Below, piece after piece: positions 1-8,241 of a stretch of DNA of 64,000 nucleotides. Position 1 is the stretch's first letter, and each line of letters starts with the position of its first letter. The translations under genes and the position numbers were made by a program. Where the stretch lies: the NCBI RefSeq assembly GCF_024199925.1, contig NZ_JANADR010000001.1:5645501-5709500 (forward strand), given 5' to 3'. This DNA comes from Bradyrhizobium sp. CCGUVB1N3. GTDB lineage: Bacteria > Pseudomonadota > Alphaproteobacteria > Rhizobiales > Xanthobacteraceae. The notes beneath the pieces are model-generated. The model was not told the DNA's origin, did not search any database, and was given only the letters and a program-made list of their open reading frames with translations.

Positions 1-1227
1 CTGGTCGTCCCAGGTCGAGTAGAGCGAGTTGGTCCAGTACACCCGCTTGCCGTCGCGGCTGATCTCGACCATCTGCGGGCCACCCGCATAAGCCTTGCCG
101 TTCGGATGCGGCGCGCGGCGCACGATGCCTCCCGTGTACACCGAGCCGGCAAGCTTGGGTTTCCGGGGATTACTGACGTCATACTGGCGCATCTCGCCGG
201 TGCCCCAGCAGGAGACATAGAGGAATCTGTCATCCATCGACAGATCGATGTCGGTCACCAGTGGAGGCACCGCGCCGAACCCCTGCAAGAGCGGCGGCAG
301 CTTTTCCTTGGCTGCAGGCTCCGGCGGGATCGTCGCCGTCTTTTCGGCGTGGAATTTTCCGCCCTCGCGCCACCAGGTCCAGATCGAGGCTTCCAAATTG
401 GTGGTGTCGACCACCACGCCGACGAAGCCGTATTCGCGAACCGGATCGTGCGCGGGCCGCACCTCCAGCGCCATCTGATGGTTGGCACCGAGGTCTATGG
501 TTTGAACATTGCGCCGGGCCCGGAGATCCCAGAAATGGAGCCGGTGGCCATATTTGTTCGACAGCAGATCTTCGGGAACGATGCCGTTCTCGAACTGCGG
601 CGGCAGCGCCCATTCGCTCGTCACCATGTAGTCGCGCGGCAGATTCCACCAGAAGTCATAGTGCAGCGTCTGCGGACCGCGATCGATCTCCCAGCGGCCG
701 AGCACCTCGAACGTCTCGCAATCCATGATGAAGACGCCGGGCGGCCCGCTCGTGCCATCCTTGCCGCCGCCGCCGAGCGTGCTGACATAAATGCCGTCCG
801 GCCCGCAGTGGATGGTGTGCGGCCGCGAGTAGCCGGTTTTCTTGAAGACTTCCTCCGGCTCGATGATCTTGTGAATCTTCGCTTTGGTCGGATCGGGCTT
901 GGTGTCGATGATGTAGATGCGCGATGAACGCAGGCCGGGAATAATGAGATAGCGCCGCTCGATGAAGGCGTGCCCGGCGAGCGGAGACAGTGCCGAGGAG
1001 CAGGCATTCCAGCCGAAATGATGAAACTCGTCGCCCTTGTTCGGCATCGTCACGGTATGGACGATCCGACTGTAGGTCGGCGATCCCGGCTTGGCGTCGA
1101 TGACCGCAAGTGCGTCGGGCTTTGAGAAATCCGGGCTGAGCAGCAACGTGTAGGCGAAGTTTTCGGGCGGCGCTTCCATCGCGAGTTTTGGCGATGCGTG
1201 GAAGGTCGGATCTGGCCGCATTGTCAT
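1..1227 (-). CDS. mtoX: Selenium-binding protein 56 family / methanethiol oxidase (partial, 3' end off window)
   Basis: The minus-strand frame is open for 409 codons to the left edge, so the C-terminus is missing. It begins ATG-ACA-ATG at 1227, and GGGAGG lies 7 bases upstream. The family signatures are clear: HHFGWNACSS near residue 75, a beta-propeller-like series of blades (YLIIPGLRSSRIYIID, RPHTIHCGPDGIYVS), and DRFLYVSCWGTGEMRQYDV late in the visible part. Members of SBP56 (bacterial MtoX, human SELENBP1) oxidise methanethiol to formaldehyde, sulfide and peroxide using copper. The first Cys of the CSSC site is kept, but the second position is Ala (CSSA), so a thiol-pair reading of that site does not apply. 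It stands alone here; the repeat downstream of its promoter separates it from the next gene. Confidence 0.88.
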   Translation of the reverse strand, partial: MTMRPDPTFHASPKLAMEAPPENFAYTLLLSPDFSKPDALAVIDAKPGSPTYSRIVHTVTMPNKGDEFHHFGWNACSSALSPLAGHAFIERRYLIIPGLRSSRIYIIDTKPDPTKAKIHKIIEPEEVFKKTGYSRPHTIHCGPDGIYVSTLGGGGKDGTSGPPGVFIMDCETFEVLGRWEIDRGPQTLHYDFWWNLPRDYMVTSEWALPPQFENGIVPEDLLSNKYGHRLHFWDLRARRNVQTIDLGANHQMALEVRPAHDPVREYGFVGVVVDTTNLEASIWTWWREGGKFHAEKTATIPPEPAAKEKLPPLLQGFGAVPPLVTDIDLSMDDRFLYVSCWGTGEMRQYDVSNPRKPKLAGSVYTGGIVRRAPHPNGKAYAGGPQMVEISRDGKRVYWTNSLYSTWDDQ

Positions 1228-1446
1228 GGCACTGCCTCCCTGTTTGCGTCGACTTGCGCCAACCTGGCCCGGGATAACGGCATAATGAAGTGCTGACGCG
1301 CGATGTCTCGAGGTGCTCCGCAGGCTTGGTTGGCCCGGGAACATTACGTCATCGCGCCACCGCGCGAAACCGGCCGAAGCGCGCCAATTCGACGCTTCGC
1401 CTAGATGGACAGTTGGCTAGACGTCTGGATCGCGCTCTCCTTTGGA

Positions 1447-1586
1447 GTCGTCCTGGCGAAAGCCAGGACCCATTACCCCAGGGAGTTGTTGTGGCAGAAG
1501 GCGCTGGCCACGGCTGCCCGCACAACTGCTTCCTCGGGTAATGGGTCCTGGATCAGCGCTCGCTACGCTCGCTTGTCCAGGACGAC
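1447..1586. repeat. Family A palindromic intergenic repeat, copy 1
   Basis: The element starts GTCGTCCTGG and ends CCAGGACGAC, a perfect 10-base terminal inverted repeat. Inside it has a second inverted pair built on GGACCCATTACCC and GGGTAATGGGTCC. Two related copies lie at 60927-61067 and 61824-61956. It occupies most of the gene-free stretch 1228-1605. The rest of that stretch holds the methanethiol oxidase promoter region, and I see no other gene there. Confidence 0.85.
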
Positions 1587-1605
1587 GACCGGAGGATGAA
1601 CCGCG

Positions 1606-2547
1606 TTACTTCCCCCAGCGCAGCGCCAGCGCGTCGCGTTCCCTGGCGAGCTCGAGCAGGCCCGCGCGCGTGGCCGGGTGCAGCGGTTGCAGGGGGTGGC
1701 GCACGGCGTCGGACTTGATCACGCCGCCGGCCTGCATCATCGCCTTGCAGGCGATCAGGCCGCACTGGCGGTTCTCGTAATTGATCAGCGGCAGCCAGCG
1801 CTCATAGGCGGCCTTGGCCTCCTCGCGCTTGCCGGCGAAATAGGGATCGACGATCTGGCGGATACCGTCGGGATAGCCGCCGCCGGTCATCGCACCGGTG
1901 GCGCCGGCGTCGAGATCGGCCATCAGCGTGATCGCCTCCTCGCCGTCCCATGGACCTTCGATCGCGCTGCCGCCCGCCTCGATCAGGCTGCGCAGCTTCG
2001 CGGCCGCAAAGGGCACCTCGATCTTGAAATAGCGAATGTTGGAAAACTCCCGCGAGAGCCGTACCAGCAACTCCACCGACAGCGGCGTGCCGGCGACCGG
2101 TGCGTCCTGGATCATGATCGGAATCTCGATCGCCGCCGACAGCACCTTGAAGAACTCGACGATGCCCTTCTCGGGTACGCGGAAGGTCGCGCCGTGATAG
2201 GGCGGCATCACCATCACCATGGCGGCGCCGGCGGCCTCCGCCTGCCTGCTGCGCGCCGCGCACACGGCCGAGGAGAAATGGGTGGTGGTGACGATCACGG
2301 GAACGCGGCCGGCAACATGCTCCAGCACGGCATGCATCACGGTCTCGCGCTCGGCGTCGGTCAGCACGAACTGCTCGGAGAAGTTGGCGAGGATGCAGAT
2401 ACCGTTCGAGCCGGCATCGATCATGAAGTCGATGCAGCGGCGCTGGCCTTCGAGGTCGAGCTCCCCGCGCTCGTTGAAGATGGTGGGGGCGACGGGAAAG
2501 ACGCCCCGGTACGGACGCTGGACTTTGGTTTGGGGCGTGGCCGACAT
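1606..2547 (-). CDS. Dihydrodipicolinate synthase-superfamily aldolase/dehydratase
   Basis: This 313-residue TIM-barrel protein belongs to the DapA/NanA superfamily, class I pyruvate-type aldolases that work through a lysine Schiff base. Lys175 in RYFKIE is the expected Schiff-base lysine, and Tyr117 in MPPYHG is the conserved tyrosine. The usual GTTGE carboxylate-binding loop reads ANFSE (54-58), so it is probably not a true lysine-pathway DapA; a sugar-acid or hydroxy-acid substrate is likelier (inference). The start ATG at 2547 (MSATPQT) is preceded by AGGGAG. The upstream neighbour on the same strand is a chemotaxis receptor, about 140 bases away. The substrate cannot be read from sequence. 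Confidence 0.85.
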   Translation of the reverse strand: MSATPQTKVQRPYRGVFPVAPTIFNERGELDLEGQRRCIDFMIDAGSNGICILANFSEQFVLTDAERETVMHAVLEHVAGRVPVIVTTTHFSSAVCAARSRQAEAAGAAMVMVMPPYHGATFRVPEKGIVEFFKVLSAAIEIPIMIQDAPVAGTPLSVELLVRLSREFSNIRYFKIEVPFAAAKLRSLIEAGGSAIEGPWDGEEAITLMADLDAGATGAMTGGGYPDGIRQIVDPYFAGKREEAKAAYERWLPLINYENRQCGLIACKAMMQAGGVIKSDAVRHPLQPLHPATRAGLLELARERDALALRWGK

Positions 2548-2688
2548 CGAAACTTACTCCCTGGATTTCTTGCCGCGACTTGCCGGCGGGCCGCCCGCGA
2601 TGCCGCGCGAGCATGGTACCGCTACCATTTAGCGCGGTCGCGCACCTGCGGCAATGCCGATCGCGGCGGGAACTTCAGATCTGATGAG

Positions 2689-4770
2689 CTACGCCGAACG
2701 AACGGCGCCGAGGAAGCCTTCGACCGCCACGCGCAGGTGGTCGGCATCGGCCGACATCTTCTTGACCGACTCCGTCAACACGGTGCCGGCATTGCCGGTC
2801 TCGCGGTTGAGGCTGGCGACGCTGCCGATGGTGTCGGTCACCTCCCTGGTGCCGAGCGCGGCCTGCTGGAAGTTGCGCGAGATTTCGGTGGTCGCCGCGC
2901 GCTGCTCCTCGACGGCCGCAGCAATCGCCGTCATCTTCTCGTCTATGCCGCCGATCGCCCCGCCGATCGACCGGATCGCGGACACCGCCTGCCCCGTCGC
3001 GGACTGGATCTCCGCGACCTGGCGCGAGATTTCCTCGGTCGCGGTCGCCGTCTGCGACGCGAGACTCTTGACCTCGCCGGCGACCACGGCGAAGCCCCGG
3101 CCTGCCTCGCCGGCACGCGCCGCCTCGATGGTGGCGTTCAGCGCCAGGAGGTTGGTCTGGCCTGCGATGGCGCTGATCATCTTCACGACCTCGCCGATGC
3201 GCGCGGCGGTCTGGTCCAGAATCTCGACGGTGGCGTTGGTCTGCTCGGCCTGCGCGACCGCCTCGCGCGCCTCGCGCGCGCTGGCCTGCACCTGCGCCGA
3301 GATCTCGCCGACCGATGCCGACAGCTCCTCGGTCGCGGCCGCAATCGTCTCGAGATTGTTGGTGGCCTGCTCGGCCGCGGACGACACCGCAGCCGTCTGG
3401 TTGCTCGACTCCGACACCAGCGAACGCACACCCGTCGCGGTGGCATCGAGCTCCCGCGTCGATTCGGCAACGCTGTGGATCACCGCCTGCACGGTGTCGT
3501 CGAAGCGCCGGCAGGCCGCGTCGACCGCGCCCGAGCGAACGAGTTGCTGGGCCTGCTGCGCCTCGCGCTCCTGACCGAGCCGTTCCGCCGTCGCCGCGCT
3601 CTCGCGCAGGCTCTCGAGCGCTGACGCCATCGTGCCGAACTCGTCGGGATATTTCGACTGCGGCACCGGCGTTGCGTAGTCACGGGCGCTGATCCGTGCG
3701 ATCGCGCCCATCAGCGATTGCACCGGCCGCACCAGGCGATTGCGCACCACGAATACGCCGGCCAGGGTCACGGTCAGCGCCGCCAGGAAAGCCAGCGACT
3801 GCATCACGAGCTTGGCGAGCGCCGTCTCCTGCACCGCTTCCGCGCGCGCGATCGACTGGTCCAACGCCTTGGTCGCGACGGCCACGATCGGCCCGAACGG
3901 CGACTGGCAGAGCGCATTCCACTCCTGGGCGGAGACGGCCGGACGACCGCTGCCGTCGAAATTCCTGGTGAGCTGCGAAATCTGCTGCACGACCGAGTCG
4001 GTTTTCGCGCGCGCTTCCTTTGCAGCGGAGACGAGATCTGCGGTCACATCAGGCGCGGCGAGGAGTTCCTCGATCCCGGTCCAGCCTGCGCCGACCGTAC
4101 CGTTCCACTGCGCCACGTTCAGCTTCTGGGCCTCGTCGAGCGGCTTGCTCGAATTGACGTTGGGGCGCAGCGCCGAGCACTGGACGCCGTAGCGGTCGCG
4201 CACCTGCCAGGCGAGGCGGCGAACCTGGATCATCCGGGCAATGAAGGGATCGTTCATCCAGGCCCGGTTGGAGACCGCGGTCGAGGCGAGGTTCGCCGTA
4301 TCGATGGTCTTGCCGACGGCCTCGTACCAGGAATTGGTACGATCGATCTTGCGCTCGGCGCGCGGACGCGCAGCTTCGTCGAAGAACAGGCGGAACTGCG
4401 GTGCGGCCTCGCCCCAGCGCTGCTTCAGCGTGCTTGCAAGCTCCTCCCGACGGGCAAACTCGATGGTCTCGATGGCAGCCACGATGGTGTCAAAACCGGC
4501 CTGCTCGAGCTTCTCGACCTCGGCCAGGCGGTTGCGCGGATCGTCCTCGCCGAGCAGCGCGCTCTGGGCATCACCGCGGTTGGTCCGCAGCGACAGCACG
4601 CCGTGGAAGATTGCCTTGTCGGCGGCAGCCAGCCGTCCGGTCTCCTGGCTGTCACGATAGCGACCGATGGCTCCGGTCATCTGGATCGCCGTGCTGGTCA
4701 GCGCACCTACGGCCAGCAGAGCCATCAATACCAGGAGAAGCGTGCTTACCGATTTCTTGATCATCGTCAT
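2689..4770 (-). CDS. Methyl-accepting chemotaxis protein
   Basis: This 693-residue transmembrane chemoreceptor has an N-terminal signal-anchor helix right after MTMIKKS, then a periplasmic sensor of about 310 residues with no motif I recognise. A second membrane helix (SLAFLAALTVTLAGVFVV) leads into a HAMP linker. The C-terminal signalling coiled coil carries the conserved hairpin around residues 545-567 (IEAARAGEAGRGFAVVAGEV), which contacts CheA and CheW. I chose the ATG at 4770; a TTG 16 codons upstream would put a hydrophilic leader ahead of the first membrane helix. No CheR/CheB-docking pentapeptide is seen at the C-terminus. It has no che genes nearby, so it probably joins arrays encoded elsewhere. 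The ligand is unknown. Confidence 0.93.
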   Translation of the reverse strand: MTMIKKSVSTLLLVLMALLAVGALTSTAIQMTGAIGRYRDSQETGRLAAADKAIFHGVLSLRTNRGDAQSALLGEDDPRNRLAEVEKLEQAGFDTIVAAIETIEFARREELASTLKQRWGEAAPQFRLFFDEAARPRAERKIDRTNSWYEAVGKTIDTANLASTAVSNRAWMNDPFIARMIQVRRLAWQVRDRYGVQCSALRPNVNSSKPLDEAQKLNVAQWNGTVGAGWTGIEELLAAPDVTADLVSAAKEARAKTDSVVQQISQLTRNFDGSGRPAVSAQEWNALCQSPFGPIVAVATKALDQSIARAEAVQETALAKLVMQSLAFLAALTVTLAGVFVVRNRLVRPVQSLMGAIARISARDYATPVPQSKYPDEFGTMASALESLRESAATAERLGQEREAQQAQQLVRSGAVDAACRRFDDTVQAVIHSVAESTRELDATATGVRSLVSESSNQTAAVSSAAEQATNNLETIAAATEELSASVGEISAQVQASAREAREAVAQAEQTNATVEILDQTAARIGEVVKMISAIAGQTNLLALNATIEAARAGEAGRGFAVVAGEVKSLASQTATATEEISRQVAEIQSATGQAVSAIRSIGGAIGGIDEKMTAIAAAVEEQRAATTEISRNFQQAALGTREVTDTIGSVASLNRETGNAGTVLTESVKKMSADADHLRVAVEGFLGAVRSA

Positions 4771-4928
4771 TGGCAGGGCGCCCAGTTTGGACGGCCACTT
4801 TGCCGGGTGACCTGCCAATGCTTCGTTAAGTTTTTAGTCGAATTGGCTGCAATGCAAATTTGCCGCAACGGGTGGTTGGTGTGGACGAATGAGTGAGCTG
4901 GCCGGCGCGGAACGCCGGCCACACCAGA

Positions 4929-5699
4929 TCACGCAACCTTCGTGAAATCCGGCGGCCGGCGCTCGGCAAAGGCCATGAAGGCCTCACGGGCCTCGGCGGT
5001 GCGCAGGCGCTGTGCGAACTGCTCGCCTTCGGCCGTCATCTGCGCGACCAGCGCCTCACCGTTTCGCATCAGCCGCTTGGTGGCGATCAGCGCGCCGGCC
5101 GGCTGCTTCGCAAGGCGCTGCGCGAGCGTGGCAGCCTCGGCCTCGAGCTTGTCGAGCGCCACGACCCGGCTGGCGAGCCCCCATTCGAGCGCGGTCTTGG
5201 CCGGCACGGCCTCGCCAAGCGCGAACATCTCGTAGGCGCGGACGTGACCGATGCGCAACGGCATCAACAGGCTCGAGGCCGCCTCCGGCACCAATGCGAG
5301 GCTGACGAACGGCGTCGACAACAGCGCGTCGTCGGCGAGCACGACGAGATCGCAGTGCAGGAGCATCGTGGTGCCGACGCCGACCGCACGGCCCTGGACG
5401 GCCGCGACCAGCGGGCGCGTGCAGCGCGCCAGCGACTGGATGAACCTGATGACATTGCGGCTGCCTTCGGATTTGCCGGTGGCGACCGCGGCGAATTCGC
5501 CAACGTCGTTGCCCGCCGTGAACATGTCGCCTTCACCGCGGATCAAGAGCACGCGGACCGACGGATCGGTCTCGGCGCCCTCGATGGTATCGGCGAGCTT
5601 GCCGTACATCGCATCGGTCAGCGCATTCTTCTTGTCGGGGCGCGCCAGGGTCAGCGTCAGCACGCCATTGGTCATCTCGGTCCGGACATGCTCGGTCAT
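4929..5699 (-). CDS. Enoyl-CoA hydratase/isomerase (crotonase) family protein
   Basis: This 256-residue crotonase-fold protein acts on an acyl-CoA thioester. The oxyanion-hole segments are visible: FTAGNDVGEF around residues 60-69, and GRAVGVGTTMLLHCDLV around 103-119. A VPEAASSLL segment follows at the position of the catalytic acidic residues in hydratases, giving one candidate Glu; this resembles isomerase-like members more than the two-Glu hydratases. AGGAG lies 9 bases ahead of ATG 5699. It sits 13 bases after the MarR gene on the same strand, so the two form an operon and the MarR protein probably represses both. The exact reaction is not determinable. Confidence 0.87.
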   Translation of the reverse strand: MTEHVRTEMTNGVLTLTLARPDKKNALTDAMYGKLADTIEGAETDPSVRVLLIRGEGDMFTAGNDVGEFAAVATGKSEGSRNVIRFIQSLARCTRPLVAAVQGRAVGVGTTMLLHCDLVVLADDALLSTPFVSLALVPEAASSLLMPLRIGHVRAYEMFALGEAVPAKTALEWGLASRVVALDKLEAEAATLAQRLAKQPAGALIATKRLMRNGEALVAQMTAEGEQFAQRLRTAEAREAFMAFAERRPPDFTKVA

Positions 5700-5712
5700 G
5701 GGACGGCTCCTC

Positions 5713-6150
5713 TCATTCGTCTGTTGCTCGTGGAAACTTGGTCTGAATGCTCGTCAGCCAGCGCGCGACGATGTCGATCTCGGCGCTGGAAAATCCTTCC
5801 GTCAGCGCGGCGTTGATTTCCGTCGCGGCCGCCTTCGCCCGCACTTGGACCGCGCGGCCCTTCGGCGTGAGCCAGACGCGCCAGGCGCGGCCGTCCTCGC
5901 GGTCGGCCCGCCGCTCGACCAGCCTTGCCGCGGCCATCCGGTCGACGAGGCCGGAGATGCCAGCCGGCCCAAGATCGAGCGCGGCCCCCGCCTCGCCAAT
6001 CAAGGCGCCGTCTTGCCGGCCGAGGACGAAGAGGAGCCCGGCCTGGGATGGCGTCACCTCGCTCTCCGGCTGCGCCGCCATGAAGCGCTGCAGCCGGCGC
6101 TGCGCAACGTTCAGGAGGTAGATCAGCCGATGGTGCCGTGCCGCCGTCAC
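5713..6150 (-). CDS. MarR-family transcriptional regulator
   Basis: This 145-residue winged-helix regulator has the MarR layout: an N-terminal dimer helix, the recognition region DLGPAGISGLVDRMAAARLV, then the wing with the family hallmark DREDGRAWRVWLTPKG, and C-terminal dimer helices. The start is GTG at 6150 with GGAG 6 bases upstream; longer upstream starts would run through the operator palindrome. It is the first gene of an operon with the crotonase. An 18-base palindrome in its leader (6164-6181) is the likely autoregulatory site. Such MarR-crotonase pairs usually respond to an aromatic acyl-CoA intermediate (family knowledge; the ligand here is not shown). Confidence 0.9.
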   Translation of the reverse strand: MTAARHHRLIYLLNVAQRRLQRFMAAQPESEVTPSQAGLLFVLGRQDGALIGEAGAALDLGPAGISGLVDRMAAARLVERRADREDGRAWRVWLTPKGRAVQVRAKAAATEINAALTEGFSSAEIDIVARWLTSIQTKFPRATDE

Positions 6151-6163
6151 GCGCGCTCCAATT

Positions 6164-6181
6164 TATTTCGCATACGAAATA
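6164..6181. promoter_or_regulatory. Palindromic MarR-type operator
   Basis: TATTTCG-CATA-CGAAATA is a perfect inverted repeat with 7-base arms and a 4-base centre, 14 bases upstream of the marR GTG start. An A/T-rich stretch (ATATATA) adjoins it, so a bound dimer would cover the promoter. MarR regulators of acyl-CoA genes commonly bind sites of this TTTCG/CGAAA form. Confidence 0.65.
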
Positions 6182-6222
6182 TATATAGATCGATGAGGCC
6201 AGCCTGTAAAGCGGCGCGGGCG

Positions 6223-6882
6223 TCACGCCGTTGTGGCGCGACAGCCGTCCAGGAAAAGAGCGGCGGCGGTGCGGACGCGGCGCTCGATTTCCTTGCGCGG
6301 TGGCAGCGGCACGCCGCCATAGATCGCGGCGCGCTGGGGGGCCGAGACGGCCATGCCGATCAGCATGCCGGCGGCCTCCTCGACATTGTCGAGAGCCAGG
6401 CGCTCCGCCTTCACCTGGACTCGCAGCCAGCGCGCAAGAGCGGCCGCGGTACGCGCGATGCCGTTGCGATAGAACGCCACGGCAAGATCCGGAAACGCCG
6501 CGGATTCCTGGAGCACGATGCGCTGGAGAGCGACGACCTCCGGATCAAGCGCGAGGTCGGCGCAGGCGAGCAACGCGGTGGAAAGAGCCTCCGCAATGTC
6601 GGGGTGATCGATGCCCTTGAGCTGGACGTCGGAAAGCTGACGGTCGAGCCGGTCGGCGACCATGGCCTCGAACAGCGCCGCCTTGGCCGGAAACAGCCGA
6701 TAGAGCGTCTTGGTGGAAATGCCGGCGCGGCGGGCCAGCTCCTCGGTGCTGGTGGCGGCGTAGCCGTTCTCGGCAAAAGCGTGCCGCGCGGCGTCGAAGA
6801 TAATCTGACGCGTCTCGCTGTCATCGCGCAGCGGCGGCCGTCCACGGGGGCGGTATTCGCTGGAAGATTTTTCCTGAGCCAT
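6223..6882 (-). CDS. TetR-family regulator, divergent from EmrAB-type efflux genes
   Basis: This 219-residue protein has an N-terminal TetR helix-turn-helix (ETRQIIFDAARHAFAENGY, then ISTKTLYRLFPAKAALFEA) and a helical ligand-binding C-terminal domain. It is transcribed away from the HlyD/MFS efflux pair with a 90-base gap that holds an inverted repeat over the efflux promoter. By position it is the local repressor of that pump. The start ATG at 6882 has only a weak ribosome site. The Arg-rich tail before the HTH (RPRGRPPLRDD) is common in this family and may contact the minor groove. Confidence 0.92.
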   Translation of the reverse strand: MAQEKSSSEYRPRGRPPLRDDSETRQIIFDAARHAFAENGYAATSTEELARRAGISTKTLYRLFPAKAALFEAMVADRLDRQLSDVQLKGIDHPDIAEALSTALLACADLALDPEVVALQRIVLQESAAFPDLAVAFYRNGIARTAAALARWLRVQVKAERLALDNVEEAAGMLIGMAVSAPQRAAIYGGVPLPPRKEIERRVRTAAALFLDGCRATTA

Positions 6883-6897
6883 GTTTTTACATGATGC

Positions 6898-6936
6898 CTG
6901 TCATTCCATTGACAGTTTTCAACTTAGCCCTATTTT
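6898..6936 (+). promoter_or_regulatory. Efflux promoter with embedded inverted-repeat operator
   Basis: CTGTCA (6898-6903) and TGACAG (6910-6915) form an inverted repeat with a 6-base spacer. The second arm overlaps a consensus -35 TTGACA (6909-6914), followed 16 bases later by TATTTT (6931-6936). A TetR dimer on the repeat would block RNA polymerase for the efflux genes starting at 6973. Confidence 0.6.
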
Positions 6937-6972
6937 GGAAATCGTCAAGTTTCCTAATTCAGGGAGCCCTCC

Positions 6973-8241
6973 ATGACCGTCCACACCAGCCCATCCAAGA
7001 TCGAAGCCACGGGGGTTCCGGCCAGCGTGCCGGAGAGCCTGCTGCCTGCCGAAACAGCGTCCGCTCCATCCAGAAAGTTCAACCTTCGCAAGCTGTTGCT
7101 GGCGGGCGTCGCAGCCGCGGCGCTGGCCGGCGCGAGCTGGTACGGCTGGGACTACTGGACGGTCGGCCGCTACCTCGTCTCCACCGATGACGCCTATGTG
7201 AAGGCGGACAACACCACCATCGCGCCCAAGGTCAGCGGCTACCTCGTCGCGGTCGCGGTCGCCGATAACGAGCAAGTGAAGGCGGGCCAGGTGCTGGCCC
7301 GGATCGACGACCGCGACTTCAAGGTCGCGCTCGATCAGGCCGGCGCCGACGTTGCGGCCGCCAGCGCCACCATCACGAGCAAGGAGGCGCAGCTCGAGGT
7401 TCAGCAGGCGGTGATCGCGGCGGCCAAGGCGACGATCGACGTCGACACCGCAACCAAGACCTTCGCGAGCCAAGAGAACAAGCGCTACACGGACCTCGCC
7501 GCGACGGGCTTCGGCAGCGTGCAGAACGCGCAGCAGGCGCAGGCGCGCGATGCCGGTGCGAACGCCGCCATCCAACGTGACACCGCCAATCTCACCTCGG
7601 CCCTCAAGCAGGTCGATCTGTTGAAAGCCGAGATTGTGCAGGCCAGGGCCGCTCTCGCCCGCGCGGAGGCCGTGCAGCGCCAGGCCGAGCTCAATCTTGG
7701 CTACACCACGGTCGTCTCCCCGATCGACGGCGTGGTCGGCAACCGCACCCTTCGCCTCGGCCAGTTCGTGCAGGCCGGCACGCAGTTGATGTCGATCGTA
7801 CCGACCGACGGCGCCTATGTGGTCGCCAACTTCAAGGAGACCCAGCTCACCCACGTGCATGCCGGCCAGACAGTCGACATCGAGGTCGACATGTTCCCGG
7901 GCCAGGTCGTGCACGGCCATGTCGATTCGATCGCACCCGCAAGCGGTCAGGAGTTCGCGCTGCTGCCGCCCGACAACGCCACCGGCAATTTCACCAAGGT
8001 GGTGCAGCGCATCCCCGTCAGGATCGCGCTGGATGCCGAGAACGCGCCGTCGATCGCGCTGCGTCCGGGCATGTCCGTGATCCCGACGATTGCGACGCGC
8101 TCCAGCGCGCCTGCCGCGCTGGCAGTGACTGCACCCAAGGCAAATCAGACCAAGGCAAACCAGACCTCCGGAGGGTCGCGCCATGTCCAACAGCCTCACA
8201 ATCCCCGCGCCCGCACGCTCGATTCCGGCCGCGACGCCTGA
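6973..8241 (+). CDS. HlyD/EmrA-type membrane fusion protein
   Basis: This 422-residue periplasmic adaptor belongs to a multidrug efflux system. A cytoplasmic N-tail is followed by one membrane helix (about residues 41-58), a first lipoyl half-motif (DDAYVKADNTTIAPKVSGYL, VKAGQVLARID), a long alpha-helical hairpin rich in Ala, Gln and Glu (about 115-240), the second lipoyl half (VVSPIDGVVGNRTLRLGQ), and a beta-barrel region. It would link the inner-membrane MFS pump encoded next to an outer-membrane channel encoded elsewhere. AGGGAG precedes the ATG. Its last 59 bases overlap the pump gene in another frame, implying coupled translation. It is probably controlled by the divergent TetR. Confidence 0.93.
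   Translation: MTVHTSPSKIEATGVPASVPESLLPAETASAPSRKFNLRKLLLAGVAAAALAGASWYGWDYWTVGRYLVSTDDAYVKADNTTIAPKVSGYLVAVAVADNEQVKAGQVLARIDDRDFKVALDQAGADVAAASATITSKEAQLEVQQAVIAAAKATIDVDTATKTFASQENKRYTDLAATGFGSVQNAQQAQARDAGANAAIQRDTANLTSALKQVDLLKAEIVQARAALARAEAVQRQAELNLGYTTVVSPIDGVVGNRTLRLGQFVQAGTQLMSIVPTDGAYVVANFKETQLTHVHAGQTVDIEVDMFPGQVVHGHVDSIAPASGQEFALLPPDNATGNFTKVVQRIPVRIALDAENAPSIALRPGMSVIPTIATRSSAPAALAVTAPKANQTKANQTSGGSRHVQQPHNPRARTLDSGRDA

Noticed and set aside
1447..1586. Possible small proteins encoded within the family A repeat
   Set aside because: The open frames follow the palindrome, lack ribosome sites and are not kept in frame in the other copies.
1678..3624. 648-codon plus-strand frame over the aldolase and chemoreceptor
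   Set aside because: It is a shadow of the two minus-strand genes, with no domain motif and skewed composition.
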